A stretch of DNA of 64,000 nt from Flaccisagitta enflata (GCA_965153355.1 OZ231126.1:15004001-15068000); one strand, 5' to 3'; counted from the stretch's first letter, positions 23,535 to 34,535 are shown. Numbers and translations: made by a program. Notes: generated by a model not told the origin, from the letters alone.

Positions 23535-24408
23535 TGTTAGAAATGTATGTCCGTCCGTCTAGTAAGTATGAGTGCATTTGTTTCTTTTGCGTGCTTTTGG
23601 TTTTCTTCTTTTCCTGTTATTCAGTGCCAGCGTCTTTTGTTTCTCGCCATTTTTTATATTGGACGCTAGATGGGTAACCATATGGTTGCGCCTTGTATTT
23701 TGTGCCATTTGTTTTTATTACGTAGGCAAACATACGTAACTCGTCTTTCGTATCATCCAATTTTGGATTGATTGATTTTATTATTTACGGCATTGCTTCT
23801 TAAAGTGATTGATTGATTTTTCGTGATCGATTGAATGCGCCCTTGGAATTCACTAATTTCAATAATCTCTCATCTTTTTATTGCAGATAAACTTATGAAC
23901 GGACAATTAACGTTAGTTTGACATCGACAGACTGTGGGTTGAAACCAACGAAAGTGGGCCTAAAAGTAAGTTTTATAGACGCGTCTTTGCTTTTATTAAC
24001 GTTGTTTTTATCTTGTCTTCCGGTCTGATTTTAGTATGGTTTTTATCGCTTGCCCGATCAGCTTGCTATAGGGATGATATGAATGAATTTAATGGGATGG
24101 GCCGGGGCAGGGGCAGGTATTATCAGGTGGCATGGGCTCTGAAGAAGATGAACATGTTGTCATGTGCTGTTTCTGTCCTTTATTGTGTCCTATCTCGATT
24201 TCATGTTATCTTTTGCGTTTGCTGATCACCATTAACGCCCACTTTCCCTTTCATTTTTCCCCCTCTCTTCAGTTGTTGAAATTTTTATGGAATAAACGAG
24301 ACGATCGCCTTCCTATTTTCCAATCGGCCAACTTTCTTTCACCACAAGTCGTCAGTCAGATAGACGCTCATAGACAGTGCCAGTTGAAACTCGTGGGCGT
24401 AATTTATA
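23535..24408 (+). repeat. 3' LTR of BEL/Pao element
   Basis: Near-identical to the 5' LTR; it carries one extra GGGGCA unit (about 24106-24117). Followed directly by CTTGG, the target-site duplication. Confidence 0.92.
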
Positions 24409-24413
24409 CTTGG

Positions 24414-24495
24414 AATATTTTTTCCACTAAAGTAGCATTAGTCCAAAGGCACAAGCGAAAGTCCGAAGGCACAACCGTCGTCGTCGTCGTTGTCG

Positions 24496-24534
<39 letters not shown>

Positions 24535-24612
24535 TCGTAGTTGTTTTCGTAGTTGTTTTCGTAGTTGTTTTCGTAGTTGTTTTCGTAGTTGTTTTCGTAG
24601 TTGTTTTCGTAG

Positions 24613-24660
<48 letters not shown>

Positions 24661-24779
24661 TTGTTGTTGTTGTTGTTGTTGTTGTTGTTATTGTTTTTTT
24701 CGTTGTTGTTTTCGTTGTTGTTTTCGTTGTTGTTGTTGTTGCTGTTGTTGTTGTTGTTGTTGTTTTTGTTGTTGGAGAG
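24414..24779. repeat. (GTT)n / (CAA)n tract with TTTTCGTAG interruptions
   Basis: Starts GTCGTCGTCGTT and runs as GTT repeats with a run of about seven GTTGTTTTCGTA units. It lies between the BEL 3' target duplication and the LINE 3' region; on the minus strand it is CAA-rich and may be the LINE tail. Confidence 0.8.
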
Positions 24780-25197
24780 CAGGACTGAACGAGATCGGCG
24801 CGGCGGACGGCGACTTGCGGGAATTGCAAGTTTCGAAATTCGTCACGGGCTTGGGCTCGGTCATCGTGAGACGTAGACATGTGGAGGAACAATGATGGGG
24901 ATGAAGAATGTTAAGATGTTGCCAAATTGACTGGGTTACATTGTACAACGTAAACGTTATACAGTATTCGGCTCACCTGAGGCTACAGGTGCTTGTGCCT
25001 GCACCGAATATCCTCCAACGCTGCCCGCTGAACCCCGGGTCCTATGCGCGGACAGAAACCGGCGGCGCCAACAACGCTGGCGCTGCGAACCAGGAGATCT
25101 TGAGGCTTGAGCTTTAAGCGGCCCCCAGGGGCTTAGGGGACCGGTGCTCTCGAAGTTGGCGTACGTTTGGTTGCCGATTCGAATGGTGAGTGCGAGA

Positions 25198-25198
25198 G

Positions 25199-25275
<77 letters not shown>

Positions 25276-25309
25276 CGATTCGAATGGTGAGTGTGAGAGA
25301 TGGTTTCGG

Positions 25310-25379
<70 letters not shown>

Positions 25380-25445
25380 CGCTGCTGCTGCTGCTGCTGC
25401 TGTTGTTTTTTTTGTTTTGTTTTTTGTTATTGTTGTTGTTGTTTT
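25198..25445. repeat. (GTT)n and (GCT)n tracts
   Basis: Two GTT runs (25198-25275, 25309-25360) separated by a repeated TCGATTCGAATGGTGAGTG segment, then GCT repeats to about 25403. On the minus strand they directly follow the LINE ORF2 stop. Confidence 0.85.
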
Positions 25446-25456
25446 TGTTTTTTTAA

Positions 25457-28381
25457 TTAAGATCGCATAGCAGCAATTTCCGAGTCACTAAAGATGCATT
25501 CAGTCACGCTTTTGTATATCCCCGAAGCATTGTCTCTTCGTTCATCAGTGATTTTTTTCCCAAATGGGCTGAATCGAATAATTGCGGTTACTCGTTTTTT
25601 CGCAAATGCCGTAAGTTCCTCTTGAATTGATTTGATACCCGTGTGATGACAAAGTGTGTCATAGCTCGTATAACTCGGGACGCCGCAGTAGAATTTCACA
25701 CAACGTGAGTGGATTTTTTTCAGTTTGTCCCAGAGGCACGCGTTCATGCTAACGTAAGCAACTGAACCATACTTCCAGATCGAGTTAACAACGGCATCGT
25801 GCAGTTTGATGACGCGTTCCGGATGGCTCCACGTTGATTTTGCGGATATGGATTTGAGGGCGCTAATTCTTGGAATGGCGCTGCCAATCATTTCATCAAC
25901 ATGACGCTTCCATGTGAGTTTTTCGTCAAAGCGGACACCGAGGAACCTGTGACTTTGGACTTGCTGTAGGACCTTTCCGAGTAGCTCAATGCGTACAGTC
26001 ATTCTTTGATGTGTTGGACGTCTGCTGAAGAATATGAAGACGGATTTTTCTGGAGCGAGTTTGATGCGCCAATCGCAGGTCCATTTGGCAAGACGTTGCA
26101 AGACTTTATTCATTCGTGCCTCTGCCCGTCTTGGGCATGCATCACTAATCCATAATGCCACGTCATCTGCATATTGGGCAAGGTTGATGTTTTCATCAAT
26201 TCCAAGAATTTTTTTCAAGTCGTCGACAAATATATTGAATAATGTAGGACTAAGCACGGCTCCCTGAGGGGTTCCCGCAGCCATGTTGACATTGTCTGAA
26301 ATGATTTTGTCAACCTTAACTCGGAGAGATCGACTTGTGAGAAAGCCTTTTATGACACATAGAAGGTTTAATGGCAACCGCATCATCAGTAGCTTCCACA
26401 TTAGTCCCGATATCCAAACGCGATCAAAGGCGCCGGAAACGTCGAGAAATACTGCAATGACACATTCCTGCTTTGCAAAGGCGTGATTGACGTCCTCAGC
26501 TAGACGGAGAATATGTTCTTGGGTGGATCGTCCTTTTTTGTAAGCTGCCTGATGAATGTTTTCTGCAATTTGTCGTTTCCGTTTTTCCATTTCTAAACGT
26601 TCTTTGATGCTGCATTCGAATAATTTGGAGACGCAACTTGACAAACTTATCGGCCTCCAATTTTTTGCTTCTTTGAGGTCTTTACCCGCTTTGGGGATCA
26701 TAGTAATCCTCACTGATCTCCATTTCTGTGGAAAGTATCCGGCGACATACAAACAAGTAAAGAGTTGTGCAAGACCAACTATGAAATTTTTTCCAGCATT
26801 CTTAATCGCCTTATAAGTGACGCCATCTGATCCCGCCGATGACCGATTTTTCCGACTTTTCAAATGATATCTTATTTCATTGACAGTGATTTTTTGCGGA
26901 TGAAATATTGGCGGCGATTTTTTCCCAAATCTGCCAATTCTCTCTTCATCTATGAAAAATGATTCATCCTTTTCCATGATAATTTTTGCCTTTTCGAAAT
27001 CTGGCTTAATCAGCTCCAATGCTGCGTCGACTTCCGCGCTGATTTTTTGACGATGAGTTTCAGAAAAGTTGGCATCCGATGGAAAGCTGTGAGCAGTTGC
27101 CAGCCTGTCAGAATGTATTTTTGCTATCGAAAGGTCGTCCTTATGCAAGATTCCATTTGCATCTCGTATGCCCTTGTTGTTGTGCTCATGACTTTTGCTG
27201 TTACCCAGATTTGGCGCCGCGTCCTTTAACATCTTCCACGATTTAGCGCCATCTTTTTCATTCCATATTTTGGTCATTTCATGCGACTCTTTCTTCTCCA
27301 TATCTCTCTTGATACATCTTTTTATATCTCGGTTAAGTCGATTATTCATTCTTCTTATGACTTCTGTATCTTTGCCTTCTTCTTCAAGCTCCTTCCGTAT
27401 CTTATTCAGTTTTCTTCGTAGACTTATGAAATTTCGAGTTTCTTTTGATAGAACAACTCCGTCTCTCGTCAGCACTTTTAGCATTTTGCTGTGTTTATCA
27501 ACGGCTTCATTGATACTTTGGCAAATATCACTTATAGTTTCCTCCGTTCTATATTCGTTGCTGCAGTTAACCAAAGGCTTTATGTCTTTTAATTCATCTT
27601 TCACTTTCTCCCAATCAATTACTTTTATTGTTCTTTTTCCAGTTTTGAACCCAATGTCCAGTTTGAAGGAAGTTATCACATGATCTGATCCGCACTGGCC
27701 ATCTGTGAACCATTTTGTCGACGATGCGCTTGTCTTCAGCTTCAGCAGACAAAGGTCGATGCATGATGTAATGTTGTGACTAGTTGAGAAATAAGTGGGA
27801 TCATCATCATTTTGTATCGCATAGCCGTTAGAGCAAGCCAAAGAGGTAAGCATCTGTCCGGCTTTATCTGTCTTTTTTGTGTGCCCAAGACCTATATGCG
27901 CATTCATATCGCCAATTAGAACCGCTGCTTCAAAGTTGTGTGACAATCCCTCAAGAGCGTCAAAATGCTTTTGCAGTAGAATCTCACCAGGATGAAGATA
28001 CACAATTGCTAACCTTAATCTTTTGTTGTCAGTTTCCGCTTCAATAACTATCAACTCGTTAATGTTATTTTCGATCTCCGAGATTTTTATTCCATTTTTT
28101 ACCAATATGAGAACCCCTCCGGGCACAGCAGTTCCACTATGATGATCTTTTCGGATGCATTTGTATCCTTTGAATCTTATAGACTGATTTCTTTTTAATC
28201 TTGTGTCATTTATGCATATAAAATGATTGGTGACATTTTTCCTTCTATCAATCAGCAAGCCAATTTCATGTTTCTTGTTCTTGATAGAGTTGATGTTTAT
28301 TTGATCGATGATGATACTGCTGGAGTTGCTGCTGATAGCATTACTACCGGCATTACACGCCACTGCAGCTCTTGTGGACAT
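25457..28381 (-). CDS. LINE ORF2, endonuclease and reverse transcriptase
   Basis: Open for 974 codons. An APE-type endonuclease occupies about residues 20-240 (IDQININSIKNKKHE, GDMNAHIGLG at about 159, and GSDHVITSF as the terminal SDH motif). The usual catalytic Glu of the ETRL-like motif reads INDTRL, an Asp for Glu change. Reverse transcriptase lies at about 520-790: NWRPISLSSCVSKLFE, FLDVSGAFDRVW, GTPQGAVLSPTLFNIFVDDL and the catalytic AQYADDVALW at about 739. It ends with a Jockey-type C-terminal region and no RNase H. No stop or frameshift is seen, so this copy may be active. It acts by target-primed reverse transcription. Confidence 0.94.
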   Translation of the reverse strand: MSTRAAVACNAGSNAISSNSSSIIIDQININSIKNKKHEIGLLIDRRKNVTNHFICINDTRLKRNQSIRFKGYKCIRKDHHSGTAVPGGVLILVKNGIKISEIENNINELIVIEAETDNKRLRLAIVYLHPGEILLQKHFDALEGLSHNFEAAVLIGDMNAHIGLGHTKKTDKAGQMLTSLACSNGYAIQNDDDPTYFSTSHNITSCIDLCLLKLKTSASSTKWFTDGQCGSDHVITSFKLDIGFKTGKRTIKVIDWEKVKDELKDIKPLVNCSNEYRTEETISDICQSINEAVDKHSKMLKVLTRDGVVLSKETRNFISLRRKLNKIRKELEEEGKDTEVIRRMNNRLNRDIKRCIKRDMEKKESHEMTKIWNEKDGAKSWKMLKDAAPNLGNSKSHEHNNKGIRDANGILHKDDLSIAKIHSDRLATAHSFPSDANFSETHRQKISAEVDAALELIKPDFEKAKIIMEKDESFFIDEERIGRFGKKSPPIFHPQKITVNEIRYHLKSRKNRSSAGSDGVTYKAIKNAGKNFIVGLAQLFTCLYVAGYFPQKWRSVRITMIPKAGKDLKEAKNWRPISLSSCVSKLFECSIKERLEMEKRKRQIAENIHQAAYKKGRSTQEHILRLAEDVNHAFAKQECVIAVFLDVSGAFDRVWISGLMWKLLMMRLPLNLLCVIKGFLTSRSLRVKVDKIISDNVNMAAGTPQGAVLSPTLFNIFVDDLKKILGIDENINLAQYADDVALWISDACPRRAEARMNKVLQRLAKWTCDWRIKLAPEKSVFIFFSRRPTHQRMTVRIELLGKVLQQVQSHRFLGVRFDEKLTWKRHVDEMIGSAIPRISALKSISAKSTWSHPERVIKLHDAVVNSIWKYGSVAYVSMNACLWDKLKKIHSRCVKFYCGVPSYTSYDTLCHHTGIKSIQEELTAFAKKRVTAIIRFSPFGKKITDERRDNASGIYKSVTECIFSDSEIAAMRS

Positions 28382-28398
28382 GCTGCATGTTAGTTGAG

Positions 28399-31122
28399 TT
28401 AATCAAGTTGACGCCAGATTGAGGATGCAATGGAGGTTGCAACGCTGAGTGGAGTGATCCAAACTGCTGCGAGTGTTGAAGGAGGAGGAGGAGGAGGATG
28501 AGAATGTTGATGCAGGTGTGATGGAAGCGTTGGTGGCGCCGCTGCTGCTGCTACTGCTGCTGATGTCGCTTGTTGAAGGGATGCCATTGGCGTTGCTGGG
28601 GCAAGAAGATGAAGATTTGATGCATCTGTCAACATGCCTGTCTGTATTACTTTGGGCTGGACTGCCTCAATTGTAGATCCCATTGATGGCGCTAGGAGGT
28701 CACCCATTATCTCAGCGCAGTCAAGTAGAGCGTTTGGTGCATCTCCCCAACACCTGACCTGAATGTTAGGGATTGCTGATGCATCTGCATTTTTCCTGCT
28801 TTTTTCTTGATGACGTTGTTGATGAAGATGAGCCGTTGGAAGAGCAAATTGCTTGTCCATTTGTGCCTCAACTTCCATACAAATCTCGTTGTTTTGTGCA
28901 ACTGGGTGTGCCTTGGAATTCGCCAATGCTGTTGCAGTTGGATTGATCTGATCAGAAGATGCTGCAGATGGATGCGTCATTGCAGTAATTGTTTTTGATG
29001 ATGCTGGTGATGCTGCTGTTGATGGTATGTTTGCTGTTATAGGAAACGAAGGAGCGTTGAGTCTTGCTGCTTTTGCTGCTTCAGTGGCGGCTGCTGCTGC
29101 AGCTGCCGTTGCCCTTGCTTCTGCTATATCAGCTTCCTTATTCATTTGTGACATTCGAGAGTTTCTCCGTGGTGACGACGCGGGGCTTACACCAGGACGA
29201 GTTTTGATGTATTCATTCTCAAACAGACTTCTGGCAAAGATTGCTATATCAAAATTGTCGCCGTATTTTTTGTTGACCAATCGAACACTGTCATCAAAGA
29301 TTGATCTTTTGTCAAGTGCCGTATTTGAGATCTTGGGAGCAATAACATCAACTACCAATTCGACTGCTGCTGCAAGAATTCTCGTTGCATCTTCAGATTT
29401 TATCTTTCCCAGCGTCAATTCGCCATCATATCTGTTTCTGACAGTTGATGGGGCAGGATGATTGAATTCTTGACCAGAGTTGAGAGATGAGAGTTGAGAG
29501 ATGGTTTGCTCACTTTGTCGCGCGTTAGAGTAGAGATTTGGATTGACAGAGGGCATTGAGGGCGCAATTTCACTTTGTTGATTTTTTGCCACCGCAGCAT
29601 AAGTTTTTTTCTTTCTCTCATCTCGTTGGTATTTGATTTTGGCTGGACAGCCCTTGAAAGTTGAGAGATGATTTTCACCACAGTTAAGGCATGTGGCTGT
29701 GTCTTCTCCTGCTGTGCAATCCTTCTGGCTGTGTTCTTTGCTGCCGCATTTTATGCAGACTGCTTCATTTTGACAATCTATGGCAATATGCCCGTGCTCA
29801 CCACAGTTAAAGCATTGATTCACTTTAACAGTTGTATGTCTTTGTACCGCATACCTTTGATATCTGAGGAGGAGGCCATCTTCAACCAATTTGTCAGCAT
29901 CACCGGCTTTATGTATGATGGCTCTCATTGTGAGAGTCGGTGATTTATTAGCCCCAGTTTTTACTCTTTCCAAGTTGCAAAATGAGATTTGTCGCTTCAT
30001 TAGAGCCTCTTTTACTTCGTCTTCTTTGATGTCTTCTTCTACCCACTTGATGTAGACTGTTTTGGCGAAATTGTCAGTGAGTGCAAGCCTGGGAATTAGA
30101 CTTATTTCGCTTGTCTTCCACCTTTCTTGAAGCATCATTGTATTGAAATCTTTTTGGGTCTTTCCAACGACCAGAATGTCATTTTTCCTTGTTTTTCTTA
30201 TTTCAAGGATTTCACATTCGGCTGGCTTGTGCTCTTCAACTATTTTTATCAGAGTTGGCCGACTGTCAATTTGCTCTTGACTTAGATTGTGACCCAGCAA
30301 AAGCCCAAACGGGTTTCTTTTGTTCCCAACCTGACGTCTTGGTTGGCCTTGTCCTGTTTTAGCTCTCGCACCTTGTGGCAGGGAGGATACTGGCGTAGCA
30401 GACTGACCAAGCTTAGTCCCAGTGGCAGTTGTTTGTGACGCTTGAGACGCCGCTTGATGTTGACGGGTATCCGTTGGTACTTGGTTCACAGATGCTGAGA
30501 ATTTGGCTGTGAGTAATTTTGTGTTTCCAATTCCAATTATTGATGAAGATGCAGCTGGCGCCGTCGATACGATACCTGCTGAGGTGGTTACTAACGAGGA
30601 AGGTGCTGCAGATGCAGACATTGTCGTCGACGTGGTTGCTGCAGATGTAGTCGTCGTCAATACGGCTGCTGCAGATGTTTTTGTTGATGATGCAGTTGCT
30701 GCAGATGAAGCATTAGAAAGCCCATTTGCAGATGTATCAGCCCCCGTGGAAGGTGGTGGCGCAAATCCCACGTCGAAGGACGAGTTGGGAAGCGGGAATT
30801 GATGTGCAGCCATTATGCTGTTTTTGTTGTAGATGGTAGACGCGAGATCTAGGGAAGGAGCTGAAGGTGACGCCGTCTCTTCAGAGCCGGCTGAGCTAAC
30901 GTCGTCTCTTTGTCTTTTACGTAGTGGCGTTATTTTAGACCTTTTTCCGCCTTTGCGACTTTTTTTCTCTTTTGTAGCATCACTGGCTTCTTTATCTTGA
31001 GCGGAGTTAGACAGTAACTCTCTTATTTTTTGTTGGATCTCACTCGGAGCATTACAGAAACGTGAGGTTATTTCTTTCTCTTGGTCAGCTGTCTCAGCTG
31101 ACTCGTGAGACATGGATGACAT
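28399..31122 (-). CDS. LINE ORF1, Gag-like protein with three CCHC zinc knuckles
   Basis: Open for 907 codons. It starts MSSMSHESAETADQ; the N-terminal third is rich in Ala, Ser and Thr. At about residues 437-491 are three zinc knuckles: CFNCGEHGHIAIDC, CIKCGSKEHSQKDC and CLNCGENHLSTFKGC. Three knuckles in ORF1 are typical of Jockey/I/R1-group non-LTR retrotransposons, where the protein binds element RNA and carries it to the target. The C-terminal half is low-complexity (Ala, Gln, Pro). The stop is followed 17 bases later by the ORF2 start, a spacing that suggests coupled translation. Confidence 0.92.
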   Translation of the reverse strand: MSSMSHESAETADQEKEITSRFCNAPSEIQQKIRELLSNSAQDKEASDATKEKKSRKGGKRSKITPLRKRQRDDVSSAGSEETASPSAPSLDLASTIYNKNSIMAAHQFPLPNSSFDVGFAPPPSTGADTSANGLSNASSAATASSTKTSAAAVLTTTTSAATTSTTMSASAAPSSLVTTSAGIVSTAPAASSSIIGIGNTKLLTAKFSASVNQVPTDTRQHQAASQASQTTATGTKLGQSATPVSSLPQGARAKTGQGQPRRQVGNKRNPFGLLLGHNLSQEQIDSRPTLIKIVEEHKPAECEILEIRKTRKNDILVVGKTQKDFNTMMLQERWKTSEISLIPRLALTDNFAKTVYIKWVEEDIKEDEVKEALMKRQISFCNLERVKTGANKSPTLTMRAIIHKAGDADKLVEDGLLLRYQRYAVQRHTTVKVNQCFNCGEHGHIAIDCQNEAVCIKCGSKEHSQKDCTAGEDTATCLNCGENHLSTFKGCPAKIKYQRDERKKKTYAAVAKNQQSEIAPSMPSVNPNLYSNARQSEQTISQLSSLNSGQEFNHPAPSTVRNRYDGELTLGKIKSEDATRILAAAVELVVDVIAPKISNTALDKRSIFDDSVRLVNKKYGDNFDIAIFARSLFENEYIKTRPGVSPASSPRRNSRMSQMNKEADIAEARATAAAAAAATEAAKAARLNAPSFPITANIPSTAASPASSKTITAMTHPSAASSDQINPTATALANSKAHPVAQNNEICMEVEAQMDKQFALPTAHLHQQRHQEKSRKNADASAIPNIQVRCWGDAPNALLDCAEIMGDLLAPSMGSTIEAVQPKVIQTGMLTDASNLHLLAPATPMASLQQATSAAVAAAAAPPTLPSHLHQHSHPPPPPPSTLAAVWITPLSVATSIASSIWRQLD

Positions 31123-31500
31123 GGTTGCCGTTGTTTGCGAGCAGTGAGGAGGAGGACGAGGAGGAGGAGGGAGGAGACAACGGTTGCTGTTGTTGCTGTA
31201 GCTCTCGTGTTGCTGTGATGATGCCAGACAACGATAGTAGATAGTAGATTATCCTTACGAAATATTAATTATTATTCAAATGAAATAGAAAAATTTTTTT
31301 TTTTTCCATAGACAGCCCCCGTCGGGGCGGCCACGTGTTTATTTTCTTTCTGCTACTTAGGTTTTTATTTTCCGTCTCCGAGAAAAATGGTCAAGTCGTT
31401 TTCGAACAGAGTTATTTTTGGGCGAGGAATTTTCGTGGATTAATCGGGCAAGAGAAAAAATAATTCGTCTTCTCCTTGCGAGTCTCGAGTCGTGAATGAA

Positions 31501-32883
31501 CGCCAACCCCTCTTTTTTTTCCTTCCTCCTCCTCCTCCACTTCTTTTCTTCCTCATCTTCCACCGCGACCAAGTGTGAAATGTGACTGTTTTAGATGCGT
31601 CATCGTGGTGAGATCTCGACGACGCAATGTTATTGGTTTTGGGGTAAACATAATCACGAGTGTTCATGAATACTATTGACTGAAGGGAAGACAGGATTGA
31701 TTGGCACGGTTTAAGGGCGTATGGCGCTGGACTAATCGATCATATGCAAGTCTACAAGCATTCAGCTCGTGTCCAATCTCCATACCATTTTTATTCGCGT
31801 GCTACGCGACTCTTCCCCCCGCTTTGTCTGTCCGTCCGTCCGTCCGTCCCACATTTCCTTTCGTGATTTTCATTCTTTAAACTCACTGCTCCTGCCCAAA
31901 TGGTCCAGTGGCCTCAAATATGGCCCCTGCCCACCCGCACGCGATTGAGATCCGACCTTTGTTTTAAAAGGTACCATCTTAAATTATATCCAACCCCGCA
32001 GCATCGGATCTAAGAAAAGAAGTTATCCGCCCACAACACAATCCCTTTCCATGCAATAAAAACAAGGCCGGATACACGGGCCAAGACGGTGCGCCGAGCG
32101 TTTTTTATTCATAGCTATCCCTAGCTCCATCAGACTTATCCCTAGCTCTATCAGGCCTCTCCCGAGCTCTATCAGACCTTTCCCAAGCTCTTATCAGACC
32201 TATCACCAGCTCTATCAGACCTTTCCCAAGCTCTATCAGACCTATCAACAGCTCTATCAGACCTATCCCCAGCTCTATCAGACCTATCCGATCTATCACC
32301 AGACCTATCCGACCTATCCCCAGCTCTATAAGACCTAACCGTAACTGATTATATTAGTATCATTTATGATATATATGATATATATGATATATATGATATA
32401 TATGTTATATATGATATATGATATGATATGATATATGATATGATTTATGATATGATATGATATATGATATGATATGATATATGATATGATACATGATATA
32501 TGATATGATATATGACAGGATATATGACAGGATATATGATATGATATGATATGATATCTGATATGATATATGATATGATATATGATATATGATATATGAT
32601 ATATGATATATGATATATGATATGATATATGATATATGATATGATATATGATATATGATATGATATATGATATGATATATGATATGATATATGATATGAT
32701 ATATGATATGATATATGATATGATATATGATATGATATATGATATGATATATGATATATGATATATGATATATGATATATGATATATGATATGATATGAT
32801 ATATGATGTATATATATATATGAAATGATGTATGATAAAGATGAGAAAGAGTGTTTTTCAGATTCTGTTTCACGGAAAACTAG
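31501..32883. repeat. Duplicated block, copy 2
   Basis: Direct copy of 14182-15544. Its right side continues into 32884-33247, which completes a composite element whose 3' end is missing from copy 1. Confidence 0.92.
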
Positions 32884-33247
32884 GAGTGGTGCGCGTATTA
32901 ACTACATCTATTTAACTAGTCAGTGAGGGTTCACAAGGCCCTCTTCCATTTATTTCAGTTTGGGTATAGTGAGGGATATTGTTCCACTTTTCATATGATA
33001 TATATATGATATATATATATGATGTATATGATATTGATGATATATATGATGATATATATGATATAATATATATGATATCATTTATGATATATATCATTTA
33101 TGATATATTAGTATCATTTATGATGAACAAAATGAGTTTTCTTTTGATTTCAAAAACTTTTAGCGATTTTTCATTCGAGCGTGACCGACGGATGGACGGA
33201 CAGACAGACAGAGCTTCTTATAGAGATGCTATGGCGCATCTAAAAAT
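32058..33247 (+). mobile_element. Composite long member of the ACAAGGCC..CTAAAAA element family
   Basis: 5' end ACAAGGCCGGATACACGG with the word CGGTGCGCC just inside, then a TATCAGACC minisatellite (about 32110-32340), ATATG satellite, and unique sequence with the (GGAC/GACA) tract (about 33180). The 3' end is the hairpin AGATGCTATGGCGCATCT followed by AAAAA. The copy at 39855-40137 has the same order of parts (ACAAGGCCGG, CTATCCCTAGACC repeats, GGACC tract, AGATGC hairpin). Confidence 0.55.
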
Positions 33248-33267
33248 CATCCTAGCATATTTCTGAA

Positions 33268-33395
33268 TCATTTCCAGTGATTCTTGCTTCTTTTCGAGAT
33301 TTTTAACTCGAGCGTTACAGACCGACCAACCGACCGACCGACCAACAGACAGAGCCTCTTATAGAGGTGCCATGGCGCACCTAAAAATACAAGCA
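33268..33395 (+). mobile_element. 3' part of a short interspersed element
   Basis: ACCGACC tract, CAGAGCCTCTTATAG, hairpin AGGTGCCATGGCGCACCT, then AAAAA. The 33170-33247 copy next to it has AGATGC/GCATCT in the same stem: a paired change. Confidence 0.6.
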
Positions 33396-34438
33396 ACAGA
33401 TCGTACATTTCCAAACCTTTGGACGAGACCACAAGATGATGCAAACGAATCACCGCGCCTTCGTGTGATGAAATGCAGCCTCATTGCCACGCGAAAACTA
33501 TCCATTTACGGCGCATAAATGTCGTCAATGTAATAACCAAAGGTCCGATGAAGAATCGGAGAGCTTGAAGGACGACCGAGACATTTCGAGAAGGAACTCA
33601 TAGGGGAAGGGGAATGAGAGAAGTCGCTGGAAGGAGAGAAGCCAAAGATGAGAAAAAGCTTTCGATGGTCGGCGATGCCCACTGATCGGCAAAAGTCTGG
33701 CTTTAATGTCTATCAATAGTTACCATGTAAGCAGGATTTTTTTTTTAGCTAAATTCTTGAGAACATAAATTTTTTATCGATGAAATATCCAATGGTGGCG
33801 TGCCTTAATAGAATCTTCAATTTAGATATGACTGACTTTATCTATAAAAGACAAAGTAATAAAAAAAACATTAAACAAGAACAGCACAGAACAAATGACG
33901 GATGGTCAGGTGGGGCAGTACTAAAGAGAATACTCACACGTCTTAAAATGACAAGGATACCAGATTGATTACTATAATATCATACAAATCATCGAAAAAA
34001 ACTTATTTTCAATAATATAGACCGACCGAGGGATAGATCATGAATGGACTGACGCAACAGGACATGTGTCTGCAACCAAAAAGAAACAAATGTCAGGATA
34101 GAACACAAGACCCATTTGAGCTGTTGCCCAAGAAAGTAGAAGGCGGGACGGTGATGAGTCACGAGAGAAAAGTCACGCTTTATGCAACTGTCGCAGCCAA
34201 TTGCCGTCAATCACTGCCTCCCCCTCCGCTTTCGAGAAGCATCGGACAGGTCATAGTCATTCCCTCAAATGAGCATCACCGCGCTCTTTGTCTCTCCTCT
34301 TTATTTCTCACTTTTTTGTCTGTCTTCTGTTATTCTGCTCTGTGAGTGTGAATGTCTGTCTACCTCTTTCCTCATTCTTTCCTTTTTTCCACCGCAATCT
34401 GTCTGTCTAACTTTGTCCCCATTTCTTGACGTGTCGCT
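33396..34438. other. Gene-free stretch
   Basis: Mixed unique sequence followed by a pyrimidine-rich ramp into the TC tract. No gene recognised. Confidence 0.4.

Positions 34439-34535
<97 letters not shown>

Larger units (their letters stand above)
15806..24408 (+). mobile_element. BEL/Pao LTR retrotransposon, recent insertion, defective body
   Basis: Two LTRs of about 870 bp (15806-16674 and 23535-24408) bound the element, with a 5-bp target duplication CTTGG at 15801-15805 and 24409-24413. The LTRs differ by only a few changes (a T/G near the start, one base in a T-run, a G/A, a 6-bp GGGGCA duplication), so insertion is recent. A purine tract, AAAATGGGGCAGAA, abuts the 3' LTR. The internal part codes for Gag with BEL-type zinc knuckles, an aspartic protease, and integrase pieces, but no reverse transcriptase or RNase H could be found. 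The LTRs end in ATA rather than the usual CA; the boundary rests on the target duplication. Confidence 0.92.
24780..31250 (-). mobile_element. Full-length Jockey-like non-LTR retrotransposon
   Basis: ORF1 and ORF2 are both open and in the standard order. The 5' leader lies at about 31123-31250 and is rich in short GA/CCT repeats. After the ORF2 stop, (CAA)n and (CAG)n tracts (25190-25450) are followed by about 400 bp of GC-rich sequence (24780-25190) and another (CAA)n-type tract (24480-24770). That gives a 3' UTR with internal CAA runs, or a 3' tail within the first tract. The 5' end and target duplication were not resolved, so the outer limits are approximate. Confidence 0.8.
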
